Shown here piece after piece: positions 1 to 15,056 of a stretch of DNA of 64,000 bases. Each line of letters starts with the position of its first letter. The stretch's first letter is position 1. This stretch comes from Piscicola geometra (Eukaryota > Annelida > Clitellata > Hirudinida > Piscicolidae), in the NCBI GenBank assembly GCA_943735955.1, contig OX030957.1, positions 1,966,001 to 2,030,000 of the forward strand, given 5' to 3'. Below the pieces are notes generated by a model. That model was not told the DNA's origin and made no database searches. It was given only the letters and a program-made list of their open reading frames with translations. The position numbers and the translations under genes were made by a program.

Positions 1-194
1 AATCGCCTTTCAACTTCTGAGAATTGTGTTGCCATGGTTACAATATTGAGCAAGATGGCGTCGTTGTCGAAGAGGAACTTTTGGCACATGAAGCACGAGG
101 TGGTCCAGAAGTCGTCCTCGTTTGCATAGGTCCTCGCTCGGTCCTTGCAGCCTCCAGCGTCGACAGTCGCCAACGTCATCAAGATTAACGACAT
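1..194 (-). CDS. Partial ORF running off the left edge, unidentified
   Basis: An open frame on the minus strand starts at ATG 194 (another in-frame ATG lies at 239) and runs off the window at base 1 without a stop. It is clearly richer in G+C than the DNA beside it, which suggests an exon. The start MSLILMTLATVDAGG is hydrophobic, followed by a Cys and, about 20 residues on, the segment FWTTSCFMCQKFLFDND. The Trp-x3-Cys-Phe-x-Cys spacing recalls the middle of a LIM domain, but the usual His after Trp and the next Cys are absent, so this is at best a divergent or decayed LIM. It could equally be a small secreted protein or a chance ORF. I do not recognise it. Confidence 0.3.
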   Translation of the reverse strand, partial: MSLILMTLATVDAGGCKDRARTYANEDDFWTTSCFMCQKFLFDNDAILLNIVTMATQFSEVERR

Positions 195-2740
195 CTTAAT
201 TGACGGCCTCGTGGGATTTAGCCGTCCTGATGCCTTCATCCCGGCTATTCGAAAGGCTCGTGAGATTAGTCCTATCTCATGTCAAGCATGTAGATTGAGT
301 TTTTGCTAAATGAGATTTTATTGAATTTAGTGAAAGGCGATTATAGGATTCAATTTATTCTATAATTTAAATCAATCTTTTGTGAAGAATCGAACTATCT
401 CAGCAGTTTGTAAGCAAAAAATATTATTCAAAACTTGAAGGTCGTTTTGCATCAATAACGATTAGTACTTTACAGTTTAAAATAATTATCCTTTGATTTT
501 ATATATTGTAAATCATTAATTTTACGACATTTAATTCTATTTAGAATCCTAGAAACAAATTCAAATTAGATATTTTATTTGAATGATATAAAACTCTTAA
601 TTAAATTTTTCTAATCTTTTTTTATAATTCATACATTTTCCTAATGATATATTTTATTGCTGATGCTTACAAAGCGCATTCACAGACCGTCGTTTGTGCC
701 TTTATACTTGCGTTCGTAGAGTCTCATGCGTTCTTCAGTTTCTTCTCGAACACGTTACACGTCAGTCATGCTGAAAACCCGTCGGTCTGTCAGCATTTAC
801 CCACAATAACCACATTTGTAGTTGTAGATCATCAGATGGTTTACCAAGAATGTATTTATATATAGAATTTAGAGCTAATGTATTTTTCGAAAAAGTAAAA
901 ATATTTCTTTTCTACTTTATCAACTTTTTCATAGAAATTATTTTTCTTTCTTTATTTTAACTAGAAGCAGTTGCTTCTACCTCCCTTTCTGTAGATGCCC
1001 TTGACATACACGGCGTTATTTGCTGTGTAAACTTTTATAAAATGACCGATTAGTTTTTTCAGCAGTCAGTTGAGCGGCAATGTGTGAAAGTTTTAGCCAT
1101 GACTGCTAATTACTTTGGATTATATTTTTAACGATATTTTTTTTACTTAATTATGCTTTGTATAAAGAAAATTTTATTTAATTGATGGCTTTTTACTACC
1201 AAATATAATTGTTCTTAATGTGATAGAGGTATTATAAGAGAAATAAACTATAAAGTCACTTATTTTAAGAAATATTTGTAAATATTAAAAATAGTTTTAA
1301 ATAAAACCATTCATTCTAATTGTATATTGATTACTTTTCTAGAACAAAAGCAGCTACAGACCAACAATAAAAATATGATATTAAGGTTTTAAAAGGTTTA
1401 TAATGCGGTTTAATTACTCAACCTTAATTATAGGATGACAGGGTATTGCGTGTGTTGAGTCAGTTAACTCAAATTCATCAGAAAGTTCTTCACGAATCTC
1501 ATATCAGTCATTTACTCACGAGGCATTCTTTCAATAAATTATTCTTGAAATAAAAGTGCGATGTTTTCCCTTGCAAATTGAGCGATAAATCGTGCAGGAT
1601 TGATCGCCTCTCCTTGTGAAACTCTTCTCTTCAGGGAGGGATTTCTTGCATGCGTTTTGACGAATATATTTCCTAACACACCTCCTTGTACGTCAAATGT
1701 TTCTTCATTCACAATCGATTGATTCTCAAACCCACGAGCCAACCACGTCTTGAAGTTATAGGTCATAACAGTGCTTTAAAACAAGTCTAAATGCTAGTAA
1801 GATGCTAGTTTATCTTTGATTGCAACCACTGATGGCTCTAAGCTCAAAGGATACTTGAGATGCTATGAAACTGAAGTTCTTGAAATCAGGAACCAATTGA
1901 AAATGTTTTATATTTGTGTGGATTCTTAACACTAAAAATCAATCCTTTAATCATAAAGTTCATGACTGGTCATGGCTGCTGCAACATCCCTGCATAAGGG
2001 CACCATTCTTTTATTGCATTATATAATCATTCAGAACTTTGAAAGTCGTCTGCTAAGGTAGTTCAAGGCAAAATTTATGTCTAAAAATTTCACTAAAATC
2101 TTCACACCGTACGTAAGCAAGAAGAATAGCCATTTCAGATAGATTTATGAATTAGCCTTGCTAAATGACCAGTCACCATGACTTTTCAATGTGATCCGAC
2201 ATTTCATCACTTCAATTTGCAGTACTCTCGTTTGAAAGAGAAACCGTTGGCCTAACACTGCCTCAAGACTCACTTATCCGTATTGTAAAAGTGGAAACAT
2301 GGTTTTATTTACAAAGTTTTACGAACCATGAAGAAAACGTCTCTGAAACACTGCAATACCACTTCGATTAATGTTCTTTTAACGTCCCAATTTCCCTGGA
2401 GAATAAAGCGTCATTCTTTTCAATGAAGAACCTTACGTAAGCAAGAAGATGGCAATTCAGTTTTCTTTTAATGGTTCATTTTCTAAAGATCGCGACTTTG
2501 GAAAGGTATTTGTATAGCAAGTTCTTAAATCTGAGTGAGTTTAAAGAACTTGAAAAAGCAGACACCTTCTTGGTTATCCATAACATAAAAGATATATAAA
2601 TGGAAATTAAACAACTGGTCAGTTAATGAATCATGAAGGACGTCATTGAAACACGTGAAATACTATTAAATAATCTTAAGGGCATTTTATTTTCATGGGA
2701 GCCTTACAACAGCTCATCGAGAGTAGGACCTGGAGTAAGA
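195..2740. other. AT-rich intergenic DNA with a diverged ~310-bp tandem duplication
   Basis: No convincing gene. ORFs of 73-75 codons at 644-865 (+) and 1539-1766 (-) have no recognisable motif. Segments near 2108-2139 and 2430-2461 share the core acgtaagcaagaag, and 2328-2360 resembles 2631-2662, so 2.1-2.7 kb looks like an old tandem duplication with a spacing of about 300-320 bp. The sequence tttatt at 2686-2691 is a possible AATAAA poly(A) signal for the minus-strand SR gene to its right. Confidence 0.4.
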
Positions 2741-2797
2741 CCTCCTTCTGAAGGGTGGTGAGTGCCATCATGAGGGTACAATGCCTAACTAATTATG

Positions 2798-2910
<113 letters not shown>

Positions 2911-2925
2911 GACCAGTTTCTTCGA

Positions 2926-5407
<2,482 letters not shown>

Positions 5408-7700
5408 GGCCGATAAACAATTTATGTAAATTTAAAATGGCGACTAATGATAATCTTACTAAATAGATAGCGCTAACCATTTTAATATTATTGAAATTCT
5501 TTAAATTAATAATAGTAATTTTCAAACATTTCTCTGAATGATTTTTTCATCTTTTTGAAACTGAATGTTTAAATATAATTTTATTATACAAAAAAACTTT
5601 TTCATTTAATGAACTAATAATTTTTAAAAGATTTTTTAAATGAGATAGTATTTAACAAATTGTGTGCATGAAAAAACAATTAAGCTCAATTTTAGGGTTA
5701 TCCTAATCAAAACCTTAACTGTAACAAGTAGTGTATCATTATCAATTTCAAAAATAAAACGTCAACAAATTTGTTAAAATGTTTTTTGACTTGATAAAAA
5801 CATTCCTATTTGTTATCAAGTATTTTTTCTCAATTTTGATAATTATCTAGATAAGAATAATAGTATAAATTTAACTAAATATACCCGATAACATGTTTTA
5901 ATGCATTTTTCATCCCCGAAATACCCTTTTAAACCCAAATTTGTTGAAGTTTTATTTTTTAAATTGACCACGTTTCGGTCAAGGATTACTGATAAAACAT
6001 AACTTTTTAACCTGTTATTAACGATATTTCGATTCAAGTTCAGACTAATTCGTATGTTAGTAACCATCAGTTTGGAGTTTTTTCATGCATGAAATACCAT
6101 TTTTTAAAAACTTTTTTTCCAGAAGGATACCGTTGTCAAATTCGAAAATATACTTCGCATATTTAGGAGCTTGAGAAGTCGTAATAAAGTCACAAAAAAT
6201 CTGTAAAATTTAATTTTGTAGACGCTAATTAAAAACTAAAACTTATTAAAATTTGAAATTATTTCAAAACATATTCGAAATAAAGATAAAAATCTATAAT
6301 CGAAAAATAGCAAAGCGAATCCGTTAAAAAAAATTTGAATTTTAAAAACAATAAAACAATTATATAACAAATCAGTTGAAATCTATCTTTTTCCACATCT
6401 TGAAAAAGCATGTTTTCAAAATCACTTTGAAAGGCCATAAATTCTACAAATTCACTTAAAAATTATACATAGTGTTTTTAGTAATTGGAGCAGCAATAAA
6501 GATTATGCAGTTAGAGACTTTCCGGCCAGGCGACCAGAGACGAGACATTGCCTGGAATTTATTAGATTCTGGCAATTACTTGCGAAATTTACGTTCTTAA
6601 TGGCGAGTTCTATCTTTGGATGCCACAAAATTATAAGTGTGTGATTATCTAGAATTGATAAAATGGTGTACTCATCTTAATTTTTGGAACACTATTGAAA
6701 ATTTTGTGAACCGTATTTTATAAAAAAATCAATTAATAAAATTAATTTTATGATAAAATAGGCATAGATAATAATTTAGTAGTAAAAAACTGTTTATATA
6801 AACTAAAAGCATAGAATAATCTTGCAAAAGATAAGAATCCATTTATTCTTTGTAAGGAGATACCAAAAAATATATGTATGCTGATGACAATTTAGCCTTA
6901 AAACATTGTCTGGCATCGTCATCATGACCTTTTCGGGCCCTCTATCTGCCACGGATTGATTGAGAACTCTTGTGTTTCTCTTTCAATTTACTTTATAATC
7001 ACAAAATTCTGAGATTTTTATTTGAAAAAATCGGAAAAAATGTTTTTCTTGAAAACATAAAAAAATAATATTCGGCTAGAAATAAATTAGAAAGATGCGA
7101 TATGTTTTTAATGGAATCAAGTAATCCATTATAACGCACAAGTCTTAGAACTCGAAAAATGATCAAATCATCATACTAAAAAGAAAAAATACACAGTTTG
7201 TATTTTATAAACAGATAAACTATAGAACATAAAAACTATAAAATCTCATATGCTTGGTGAGATTCAGTTTCTTCTTAAAACTTTCTACATTTTTCAATTT
7301 ATTTATTCTCATTTATGTTTTCCAATTTCGTCAATATCTCACCAGTCTCTACACAACTTTTGATGCTTTCTTTCCAGGCATTTTTTATTAGTGATTTTTA
7401 TTTTACCAGTATTTTTCATTTCTTTTTGCATACTCGCTATTTGCTTCTTGTGCTGCTGATATTATTAAGGTACTTCTCATTTGAGCTTCCATATTAAATG
7501 CAAACAGAAACCAACGACCGATCTAAAACCCAATCATACAAAAATAATGCAAACACATACGCAAAAAAAGCAATATTTAAAGTCATTATTAATAATAATA
7601 TTATATCGACTAGCAAGTTTCTTATAACGTGAATATAATTAAAATTATTGTTTTATATTCCGTTTAATCTTCAGATTCACTTTCAAAATACTTTAAGATT
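5408..7700. other. AT-rich intergenic DNA upstream of the SR gene
   Basis: Strongly A/T-rich sequence with only short chance ORFs (5843-6067 minus, 7315-7497 plus). I see no exon-like GC rise, splice-flanked frame, RNA gene or repeat family here. The promoter of the SR gene should lie just above 5407, but no clear TATA or initiator stands out. Confidence 0.5.
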
Positions 7701-7818
7701 CCCAAAAATGGCTCAATGGAAGGTTTTTAAATTAACTGAATTGGTTAGTTTCAATAAAATTAAGTCTTGGAGGCCTTCCGTCATGAACTTCAAAAGCAAT
7801 TTACAAAATAATTTCCTA

Positions 7819-7966
7819 GAACACACACACATACCAACACGCAACACACACACATAAACACGCATAAACACACACAAACACACACACACATACACATACA
7901 AACACACAAACACACCACACACCCACACACACACACAAACACACCACACACCCACACACACACACT
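7819..7966. repeat. Imperfect (CA)n tract
   Basis: CA-rich tract with interruptions (AAACA, ACCACACACCC). On the minus strand it begins about 10 bp inside the intron that would follow the exon-like ORF at 7970-8051. Confidence 0.9.
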
Positions 7967-7969
7967 TAC

Positions 7970-8051
7970 AGAAGGACTCATAAAGGTCCGAAACCACTTG
8001 GTCTTTCAGGGGTCCTTTCATCACTTCACCATCCATCTTCTCGCCTTTCAT
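7970..8051 (-). CDS. Possible first coding exon of an unidentified gene
   Basis: On the minus strand, ATG at 8051 opens a 27-codon frame (MKGEKMDGEVMKGPLKDQ, then VVSDLYESF) that ends exactly at a consensus donor, GTAAGT, at 7969-7964. The stretch is GC-richer than its surroundings. An in-frame TGA lies upstream, so ATG 8051 (or the in-frame ATG at 8036) would be the start. I could not find a matching downstream exon between 5.4 and 7.8 kb: the next acceptor-like site (CTAG before 7816) would create a stop in the required phase. I do not recognise the peptide. It may be a real first exon whose gene has distant exons, a decayed exon, or chance. Confidence 0.3.
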
Positions 8052-8729
8052 GCCACTCACAGCTGCTCGCCTCACAAACGACCCACCAAGTCATCGTCAT
8101 CTTAGATGCATTCACACTTTTTGAACGCCTACTTTGCAGATTCTAAAAAGTGATAAATGAAAAACTTTTCCAAATTAATGTCTCCGAATGACTCTTTATA
8201 CAAAAGTTTGCAGAGTATTTGTCAAGACTCGAAAAGGGCTCAATAGATGGTTGAGAGCAGGCTCCCAAACAATTCAGTCAGAGGCATTGTTTCGGTCACG
8301 CATGGATGCTCTGGTGCGTCTTCATGGAGGTTACACGTTCACTTGTCTCTAATTAAAATCTCCGTTTTGCGTGGATTTTCTTCTGTCATCTTAACAAAAT
8401 TTTCACAAATTAATTTCTGTCAAAAGTTTTTAAATAATTTTTTAAATTATTTTACATAAAATTAACAAACCACTTATCCACAAAAAAACTAGCCTTACTT
8501 TCACATAAAATACACCTCCTCGCACATACAAAGTAGTTATATTACTTGAAAAACACATTTTTCAATGTTGAATATTGCAATAAATATAATGCAAACTAAA
8601 ATTGTACTTGAGGTTCAACTTTTTTCAATTTGGAATAAATAATCTTGCATTTATAAAATAAGGACTCATCTAGGGAAGACTTAATTTTCAAAAATCATAA
8701 ACCTAACACATACATACATACACAAAACA

Positions 8730-8959
<230 letters not shown>

Positions 8960-9104
8960 CGCCTTCAACGCAACGCACAGAGACCTGCGTGCACCTCTCT
9001 CTGCCTTCCTTTATAACTCCGTAATCGCATTTGTTTTGTGTTTGTTTAACGTCAACAGTGTTTGCTCTGGCGTCATAAGCTCACGTGAAAGTTCAAGTGT
9101 CTCT

Positions 9105-9390
9105 ATATATATGTTTTGTAGAAATTCATATATTAATATATGTTATGTATATCTATGAACATAATATGGTATATATGAATCTATAAATATCATATGGTTA
9201 TATAAATCTATGAATATAATATGCTATATATGAATCTATGAATATAATATGTTATATATCAATGTATAATATATTTTGTGTAAAAATTTATAAATATATA
9301 ATATACGTTGTATAAAAATTTATATATATATAATATAGGTTCTATATAAATCTATAGAATTATAATATACTTTCTAGATAAATGTATAAA
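9105..9390. repeat. AT-rich tandem repeat, degenerate ~40-45 bp unit
   Basis: Repeated variants of tatatgaatctatgaatata separated by ataatatgntatata make up a diverged tandem array. It is nearly pure A/T with occasional G and could form cruciforms. Confidence 0.7.
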
Positions 9391-10833
9391 TGAAAAATGT
9401 TTATTTATATTTATAATTTGTAGATGAATTTTCGCTCCAAAACACATAATGATAAACAATTATTTTTTTATGTAAAAAAATAACATAACAAAACGTTTAA
9501 AGTTAGTATAATTGCATAAAAGTGTGTGAAAAAAATTAAATTATTAAAACTTGATGTGCTTTGTATATGAAAATAGTAAATATGGAAAAAGTTTGATCAG
9601 TAATGTGGAAAAAATCACCCACAAACGCATTTTTTGTTACAAAGCAGTGCAAGTAGTTTAATATTTAAAAAATAAATTAAAATTTTCTTTTTTCAAGTAT
9701 AGGAAGCAACATATTTTTTAAACATTTTTTTCAAGGTTCATTGTGAAGATAAAACATTGTCTGAGCATTTACTATGTTGATATTTAGCGTTAAGCTTTTT
9801 TTATAAAAATAATAAAATATGCTTAAAGACAAAGATGACACAAAATCATCTTAGAAAAAGAATGGCAAAAATAAGTTTTGAGCAAGTTGAAAAGGAATTT
9901 CAAATGTATCTTCAAAAAGCCATAAAAAAGTTCACAATTTTTCAAAAAAAGATTTCTTAGAAATTCAATATCACAACAATATTTCTCTCCACACGAGATG
10001 CCCAAAACATTCATTTCCTTTTAAGACGTCATACAACCACTAATACTTTTTCGAAACTTAATATTCTGCTTGTTGCACGTCACCGTCAACATAGTTGTTG
10101 TTCCTATGAATTCTACTAAGTGTTCACAGAATCTATTTATAAATTGCTCATTCATACTATCATTCGTGTGTTAAAGTAAACATTTTCTTTATAGATAAGC
10201 AACCAATAAAAATGAATTTTATTGTGCAATAAGCTCTGAAGCCTTCTTCACACCAACTCACCTTCCAACAAAAGGTGTAATGAAAATGCAATCGATAGGG
10301 GCGTATCAACATTTACAAAGGTATATTATTAACTACTTCAAAACATATATATAATATGTTTAAATTTATTTGTACATTTTAAACATTGATTATTTTTATA
10401 ATACCAATAATTGTCCATATACTTTGCAATCTGTTGTAGAGACCTCACTTTCCACGTGTATTCTCAAGCAATAACATTCAAGTATTATGTTATTTGCCCG
10501 AGAATAACCGTGAATATGAAAGTCTTCGAGACGAGGTGGGGACTGGAGTAGAACATAGTTGGTTTCTTCTTCTTAAGGAAAACTTAATTTTGAGAAGGCT
10601 TTTATGAAATCAATAACAGTTAACAAATAAAAAAAGTTAACTAATAAAAATCAACAAAAAAAATTGACGATATGTCTGAAAATAAATAAATGTCTTTTTT
10701 TTTTTAGTTTTCGACACTTTACTCAAAATTAATTCTGTTTATAATTCCCATTACTGGCCAGGTCGTTGGTGAGAAATTAATATTCTTTTTTGTTTACTGT
10801 GGCCATTTCCTTTCCAAGTAAAGTAGATTACTA
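9391..10833. other. AT-rich intergenic DNA, nothing recognised
   Basis: No splice-flanked coding frame, RNA gene or clear repeat seen. The only ORF (9823-10014 minus, 63 codons) is AT-rich and motif-free. Confidence 0.5.
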
Positions 10834-10905
10834 GGGTGTGGGAATCGAACTCACGATCTATGGTTATAAGCCGCGAGTCGTTAACCACTCAGCAACACGT
10901 ACCCG
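10834..10905 (-). mobile_element. tRNA-derived sequence (SINE head or tRNA pseudogene)
   Basis: Read on the minus strand, this 72-nt block has tRNA length and both internal pol III promoter elements: an A box (TGCTGAGTGG) and a B box (AGTTCGATTCC). A D-stem GTTG/CGAC and an imperfect T-stem GTGAG/CCCAC can form around the loops. The anticodon arm pairs poorly and the acceptor ends do not match, so it is not a functional tRNA gene. A tRNA-related SINE head or a decayed tRNA copy fits best. The 3' side (10740-10833) continues with a non-tRNA segment containing ggccatttcc that could be the SINE body. Confidence 0.55.
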
Positions 10906-11715
10906 TATTTTTAGAAGTTTTTAAAATATATAATTTAGCAAAATTATGAAATAGGTGAAATAGGTGAATTCAGTCAGATTTCTTATTTTTCACTGGCTTA
11001 TATGTGCTGAAAATTCGCTCTTCTAATTGAGAAAAAAACTTAAATTATAAATTTAAACTAAAAGTGTAAATTCACTTGAAGAATGTATTGAAAACCCCTA
11101 AGCGCTGGATTTTGCATCAAACTAATTCAGAATCTTTCATCTTGTCAATCCCTCAGATAACTACTACCATATCATGTTGACTCTTCCTTTGAAATCCTCA
11201 TATTTGAATATACCTTTTTTAAATTTTTATTTCAGACAAAAGTAAAATAAAATATGAAGTAGGTAGCCAGCTTTGGTTAAAAATTGTAAAGAGGCGTTTA
11301 ATTACCAAGATCACTTTCGTAAAAATGAAAAAAAATTTTTGAAAATGTTAAACTATTTATGAATAAATACCAATATTCATTTTTTTCTCTCAATATCTCT
11401 AGAATATTTCGCAAAGACCAGACATTTTGATGCAAAGCAAACAAAAAATTGAAATCTAAACGCTTTGATGCTAGATTGGAGAGCCTACCGGTGCTTGAAT
11501 ACTTTCGGTGTGTATTATCATAAAAACCTCGAATCGCCATTTTTCATAGACCAAGATGCGTGATTATCTCTTCTACATCCTGCTAACTTAACATTAGTTT
11601 TTAGAATTATTATGTCTATAGAAAAACTCTTTGAGGCAGTATTTAAGAGGTTTAGACATACTAAGGCATCAATCACACTTTAAAATGTTATTGAGAATAT
11701 TAATTTATACATTTT
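10906..11715. other. AT-rich intergenic DNA, nothing recognised
   Basis: One 80-codon minus ORF (11298-11540) has no recognisable motif and AT-rich codons. No splice signals or RNA genes are apparent. Confidence 0.45.
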
Positions 11716-11718
11716 TGC

Positions 11719-11845
11719 ATGTGTGTAGACGTGTGTGCGTGTGTTTGTATGTGTGTAGACGTGTATGCGTGTGTTTGTATGTGTGTAGACGTGTGTGTGT
11801 GTGTTTGTATGTGTGTAGACGTGTGTGCGTGTGTTTGTATGTGTG
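11719..11845. repeat. 30-bp minisatellite, 4 copies
   Basis: Four successive 30-bp units of the form tgtgtgtagacgtgtgtgcg plus tgtgtttgta, with 1-2 substitutions each. The length is a multiple of three, so it gives a spurious repetitive ORF. Confidence 0.9.
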
Positions 11846-11972
11846 CAAGTTTTTGTGTGAAATATGGCACAACTTTGAAGTTATATTTGCACAAGACTCC
11901 TCGAATGCATCTCAAAAATCACCCTTCTGAATGTCTGTGTCCAAGTGGGTGTGCTTGCGTGTGTTGGTTTTT

Positions 11973-12090
11973 ATGTGTGCTTATTTCTTTGTATGCTTTA
12001 AATGTGTGCTTATTTCTTTGTATGCTTTAAATGTGTGCTTATTTCTTTGTATGCTTTTATATGTGTGCTTATTTCTTTGTATGATTTTGA
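11973..12090. repeat. ~30-bp minisatellite, 4 copies
   Basis: Four tandem copies of atgtgtgcttatttctttgt followed by atgcttta, the last copy degenerate. Not related in sequence to the 30-bp array 130 bp upstream beyond shared TGTGTG. Confidence 0.88.
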
Positions 12091-13720
12091 ATGTTTTTTT
12101 ATTTTGTTTATAGGTTTTTTATTGTTCAAGTTGTAAGATAATAGTTTAATGCAAAAGATTCATTATTTTTTTGAATAATATGTAATTATGTGATTTAGAA
12201 TAAAACATATCCATGTACGAACTGATATGTTTCTTGAGGTTACTGGATGATTCGTTTAGAAGCTTTAAGATCTGAGTTAAATGTGAAAATAAACTAACAA
12301 TTTAAACCTTTAAATACCTTGAAAATCAGCCTTGGCGACTTTTGTCTAACACATTGAAAACTTTTCAATTATATATCTTTAATTAACCTATTCTAAAATT
12401 ACTTTTCTAATATTAAAACCAAATATTATATTAAATTTGAGTAATAGCATATTCGAAGCTGAACTCTAAGTGGAAACCACTTTGAAGAATCTCCGAGAAT
12501 CTTCAATCAATTTAATGCTCGCCTCTCGCACCCTTCCAGACTCCAAGATCTTTTATATAGCTTTGCACAAATACGCAGACGCCAATATGTATTCTCTGCC
12601 GCTTATTCCGGCATCATTGCGCTGCAAAGTATACTGTCATACGTGGAACGACTCCCATTCTTCCATGGGCCATAAAGCAAGGCACATCAGACAGCCAGGC
12701 AAGCAAGCATCTCAGACGTGCAAACCACCACAAGCAATCAGCTAAGGCAGAAACAACACTTCGCGACGAGTGAACGGAAATTAGAAATATTCCACAAGAG
12801 TCTTTCATTTCCGGATGGGCGAAAATGAAGCAGATGGATTAATAATGGCTAGTTCTCGAAGATGTCAGCAGTTCTACTCAGCGTCAACACAGTTTTCATT
12901 ACTAAAATCAATCGCGCCTTCCACATTTTTTTTAATATTCTGAAATTTGTTTTTATTTTTTCATTCGCTCTAATTTCAATGTTTAAATTCTTTTGAATGC
13001 TGCAAAAGGTTCCTTAAACAATATTTTAAATTATTTTTTACTCGGTTCGTTGCGAACGAGAAAAATATTAAAAGCACGAATGTTTTAATGGTTCAAAACT
13101 TGCAATGAACATTCTGCAAAGATCTTATCTGATTTATTTTTATTAAATTGTATTCGAATAATAAATCAAGCTTCAAATTGGAATACTTCATAATTATTTT
13201 TCAATATTAAAAAATAAATTGAGAGTTACACTTTTTAAAATTCATTTTTAAAATAACGTTAATTCAATTTTTTCGCATACTACAAAAGGATAAATCTGTG
13301 TGGTTGTTGAATTATTATTGATATTCCAAAACAAAACCTACTCCAGAAAATTTGATCCATCATGCATAGAATTTTTTTACAATATGAATTAATTGAGCAA
13401 AATTATTGCGTAGAAGTACGCAGAAATGAATGAAAGTACACTTCAAGAGTGTGAATTATCAAATGCCAGCACACGAAGGCGAGCACTCGACGTTCAAACT
13501 GCCGGAAATATAAATTTTAATACAAGCATAATAGTCATTCAGACATAAATATCACGCTTCGTACTTGCATCCGAGGCCTTTGAATTCTGCTTCGAAAAGA
13601 CGCGTAAATGCTTTTGAGCACACAAAAGAAAGCAAATCACGAAACTTCCAAAATACAATTAGTTTATTTCGTCGGCTTGCACGTCTCAACGACACCTTGT
13701 CTATCATTTGACGATGTACA
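12091..13720. other. Gene-poor DNA with a GC-richer island at 12.47-12.87 kb
   Basis: Mostly AT-rich. The part at 12470-12870 is distinctly richer in G+C and carries a 91-codon plus ORF (12470-12745) and a 64-codon minus ORF, neither with a known motif. A 51-residue minus frame at 13552-13707 is also relatively GC-rich but has no recognisable domain or good splice sites. These may be untranslated exons, old element debris or conserved noncoding DNA; the sequence alone does not decide. Confidence 0.35.
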
Positions 13721-13721
13721 C

Positions 13722-13802
13722 ATACACACACATAAATATACACAAACAAACAAACAAACAAACAAACAAACACACACACACAAACACACACACACACACA
13801 CG

Positions 13803-13864
<62 letters not shown>

Positions 13865-13866
13865 CT
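13722..13866. repeat. (CA)n tract with an (AAAC)n segment
   Basis: CA dinucleotides interrupted by AAACA blocks, with six AAAC units near 13742-13770. Confidence 0.93.
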
Positions 13867-15056
13867 ATCCAGTACTTTTAATATAGCGGTTCTCTGGCGG
13901 TTATTCAGTGGACGTTCTAATCAGATCCACTTTATGATGAGTATAAAGAGTCGCCAGCCAGCTCCCGTATTATTTAATATATTTATTTTTAAATGCTTCT
14001 TTTATCACTACTTTCGTGTTTTATAGTGATTTCAAAAATTTTATATTCTCAAAGATTTTTAGATGTTTAAGAAAAACTTTAACTCGTTTTTGTTTTAACA
14101 TAAGAATTTTGCATTTCATCTCAAGGTATCTAATCTTTTCATACAAATGGACTTGATTTATAAATATAATAAAAAAATTATTTTTTCAAAATTTAAATCT
14201 CGTAACAAATATTGGTACAAAAACTTTATTTTTATGTAAGCTGGAAATCAAAACAGATTTTAAAAAGGCTTAAATACCCTGAAGTTTCCGACAGAAATGA
14301 GTAGAGATTTTTATTTGTTAGTTTTGGTAATAAGATATTTTCTATTTGAATAAATGTTGAATCAAAAAGCCTCAAAGGAATAGAAGAAATTAAATACGAT
14401 ATATATGCGTGGAAGGAAAAAAAGAGTGGAGAATGTAATCTTTAAAAAAATTATTTTTTTTATTCTTCAAAAGATTAATCTTTTTTTATATATTTATTTT
14501 AATAACAATTATAAGTCACAAAAAGGAATTTTAAAAAATAAATTTACTGGATCGAGGGAAGCACGAAAGACTCGAGTTACGAAGCAATTGAATTTATGAA
14601 TGAATTTGCGTCGTATATCACGTTGAAAAAGTTAAATTTATATTTAATGCCTAATTGATAATAAGTTTAGGCAGCCTTGTGCATTCGTGTTTCCCTAACG
14701 ACCATAAACTGCATTTTATTGAAATAACCAGCAATGATTTAAAGTTTTGTAAATATTATTTAAATCTCTCTATTCAATAATAATAATAAAATTGTTTCAA
14801 AAACTGTGTATTTAGGAGAAAAAATAAATCGTAAAATAGTGGATAGATTGATAAAATAATGATTGAGCACTTGATGGATGGCTTAATGGCTGTGTTGAGT
14901 GGATGTGTCTTTAAAATGTGGGCGGATTGCTGAAGACTTTGCATAACAATTATTATAGTTTATTATGTGGTTTCAAAAGGTTTCACACCAAAGGTGGTTG
15001 TGAGGTAAGCTCCCACACCTTTTCAAATATGACACAAGCGTCACTAAACTGACTGA
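13867..15056. other. AT-rich intergenic DNA, nothing recognised
   Basis: No coding, RNA or repeat signal that I can support. The 64-codon ORF at 14405-14599 is Lys/Ile/Asn-rich, as expected by chance in AT-rich DNA. Confidence 0.5.

Noticed and set aside
644..865. Minus-strand Cys-x2-Cys segment (YKCGYCG) suggestive of a zinc finger
   Set aside because: Interrupted by stops at once and no His ligands at the right spacing.
1539..1766. 75-codon minus ORF
   Set aside because: No motif or conserved pattern I can name; context intergenic.
11298..11540. 80-codon minus ORF (MAIRGFYDNTHRKYSS...)
   Set aside because: AT-rich, no recognisable motif, no splice signals; chance length in this composition.
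13552..13863. Minus ORF ending ...FEAEFKGLGCKYEA
   Set aside because: The first half is CA-repeat translation and the remaining ~51 residues have no motif or convincing splice sites; kept only as a note.
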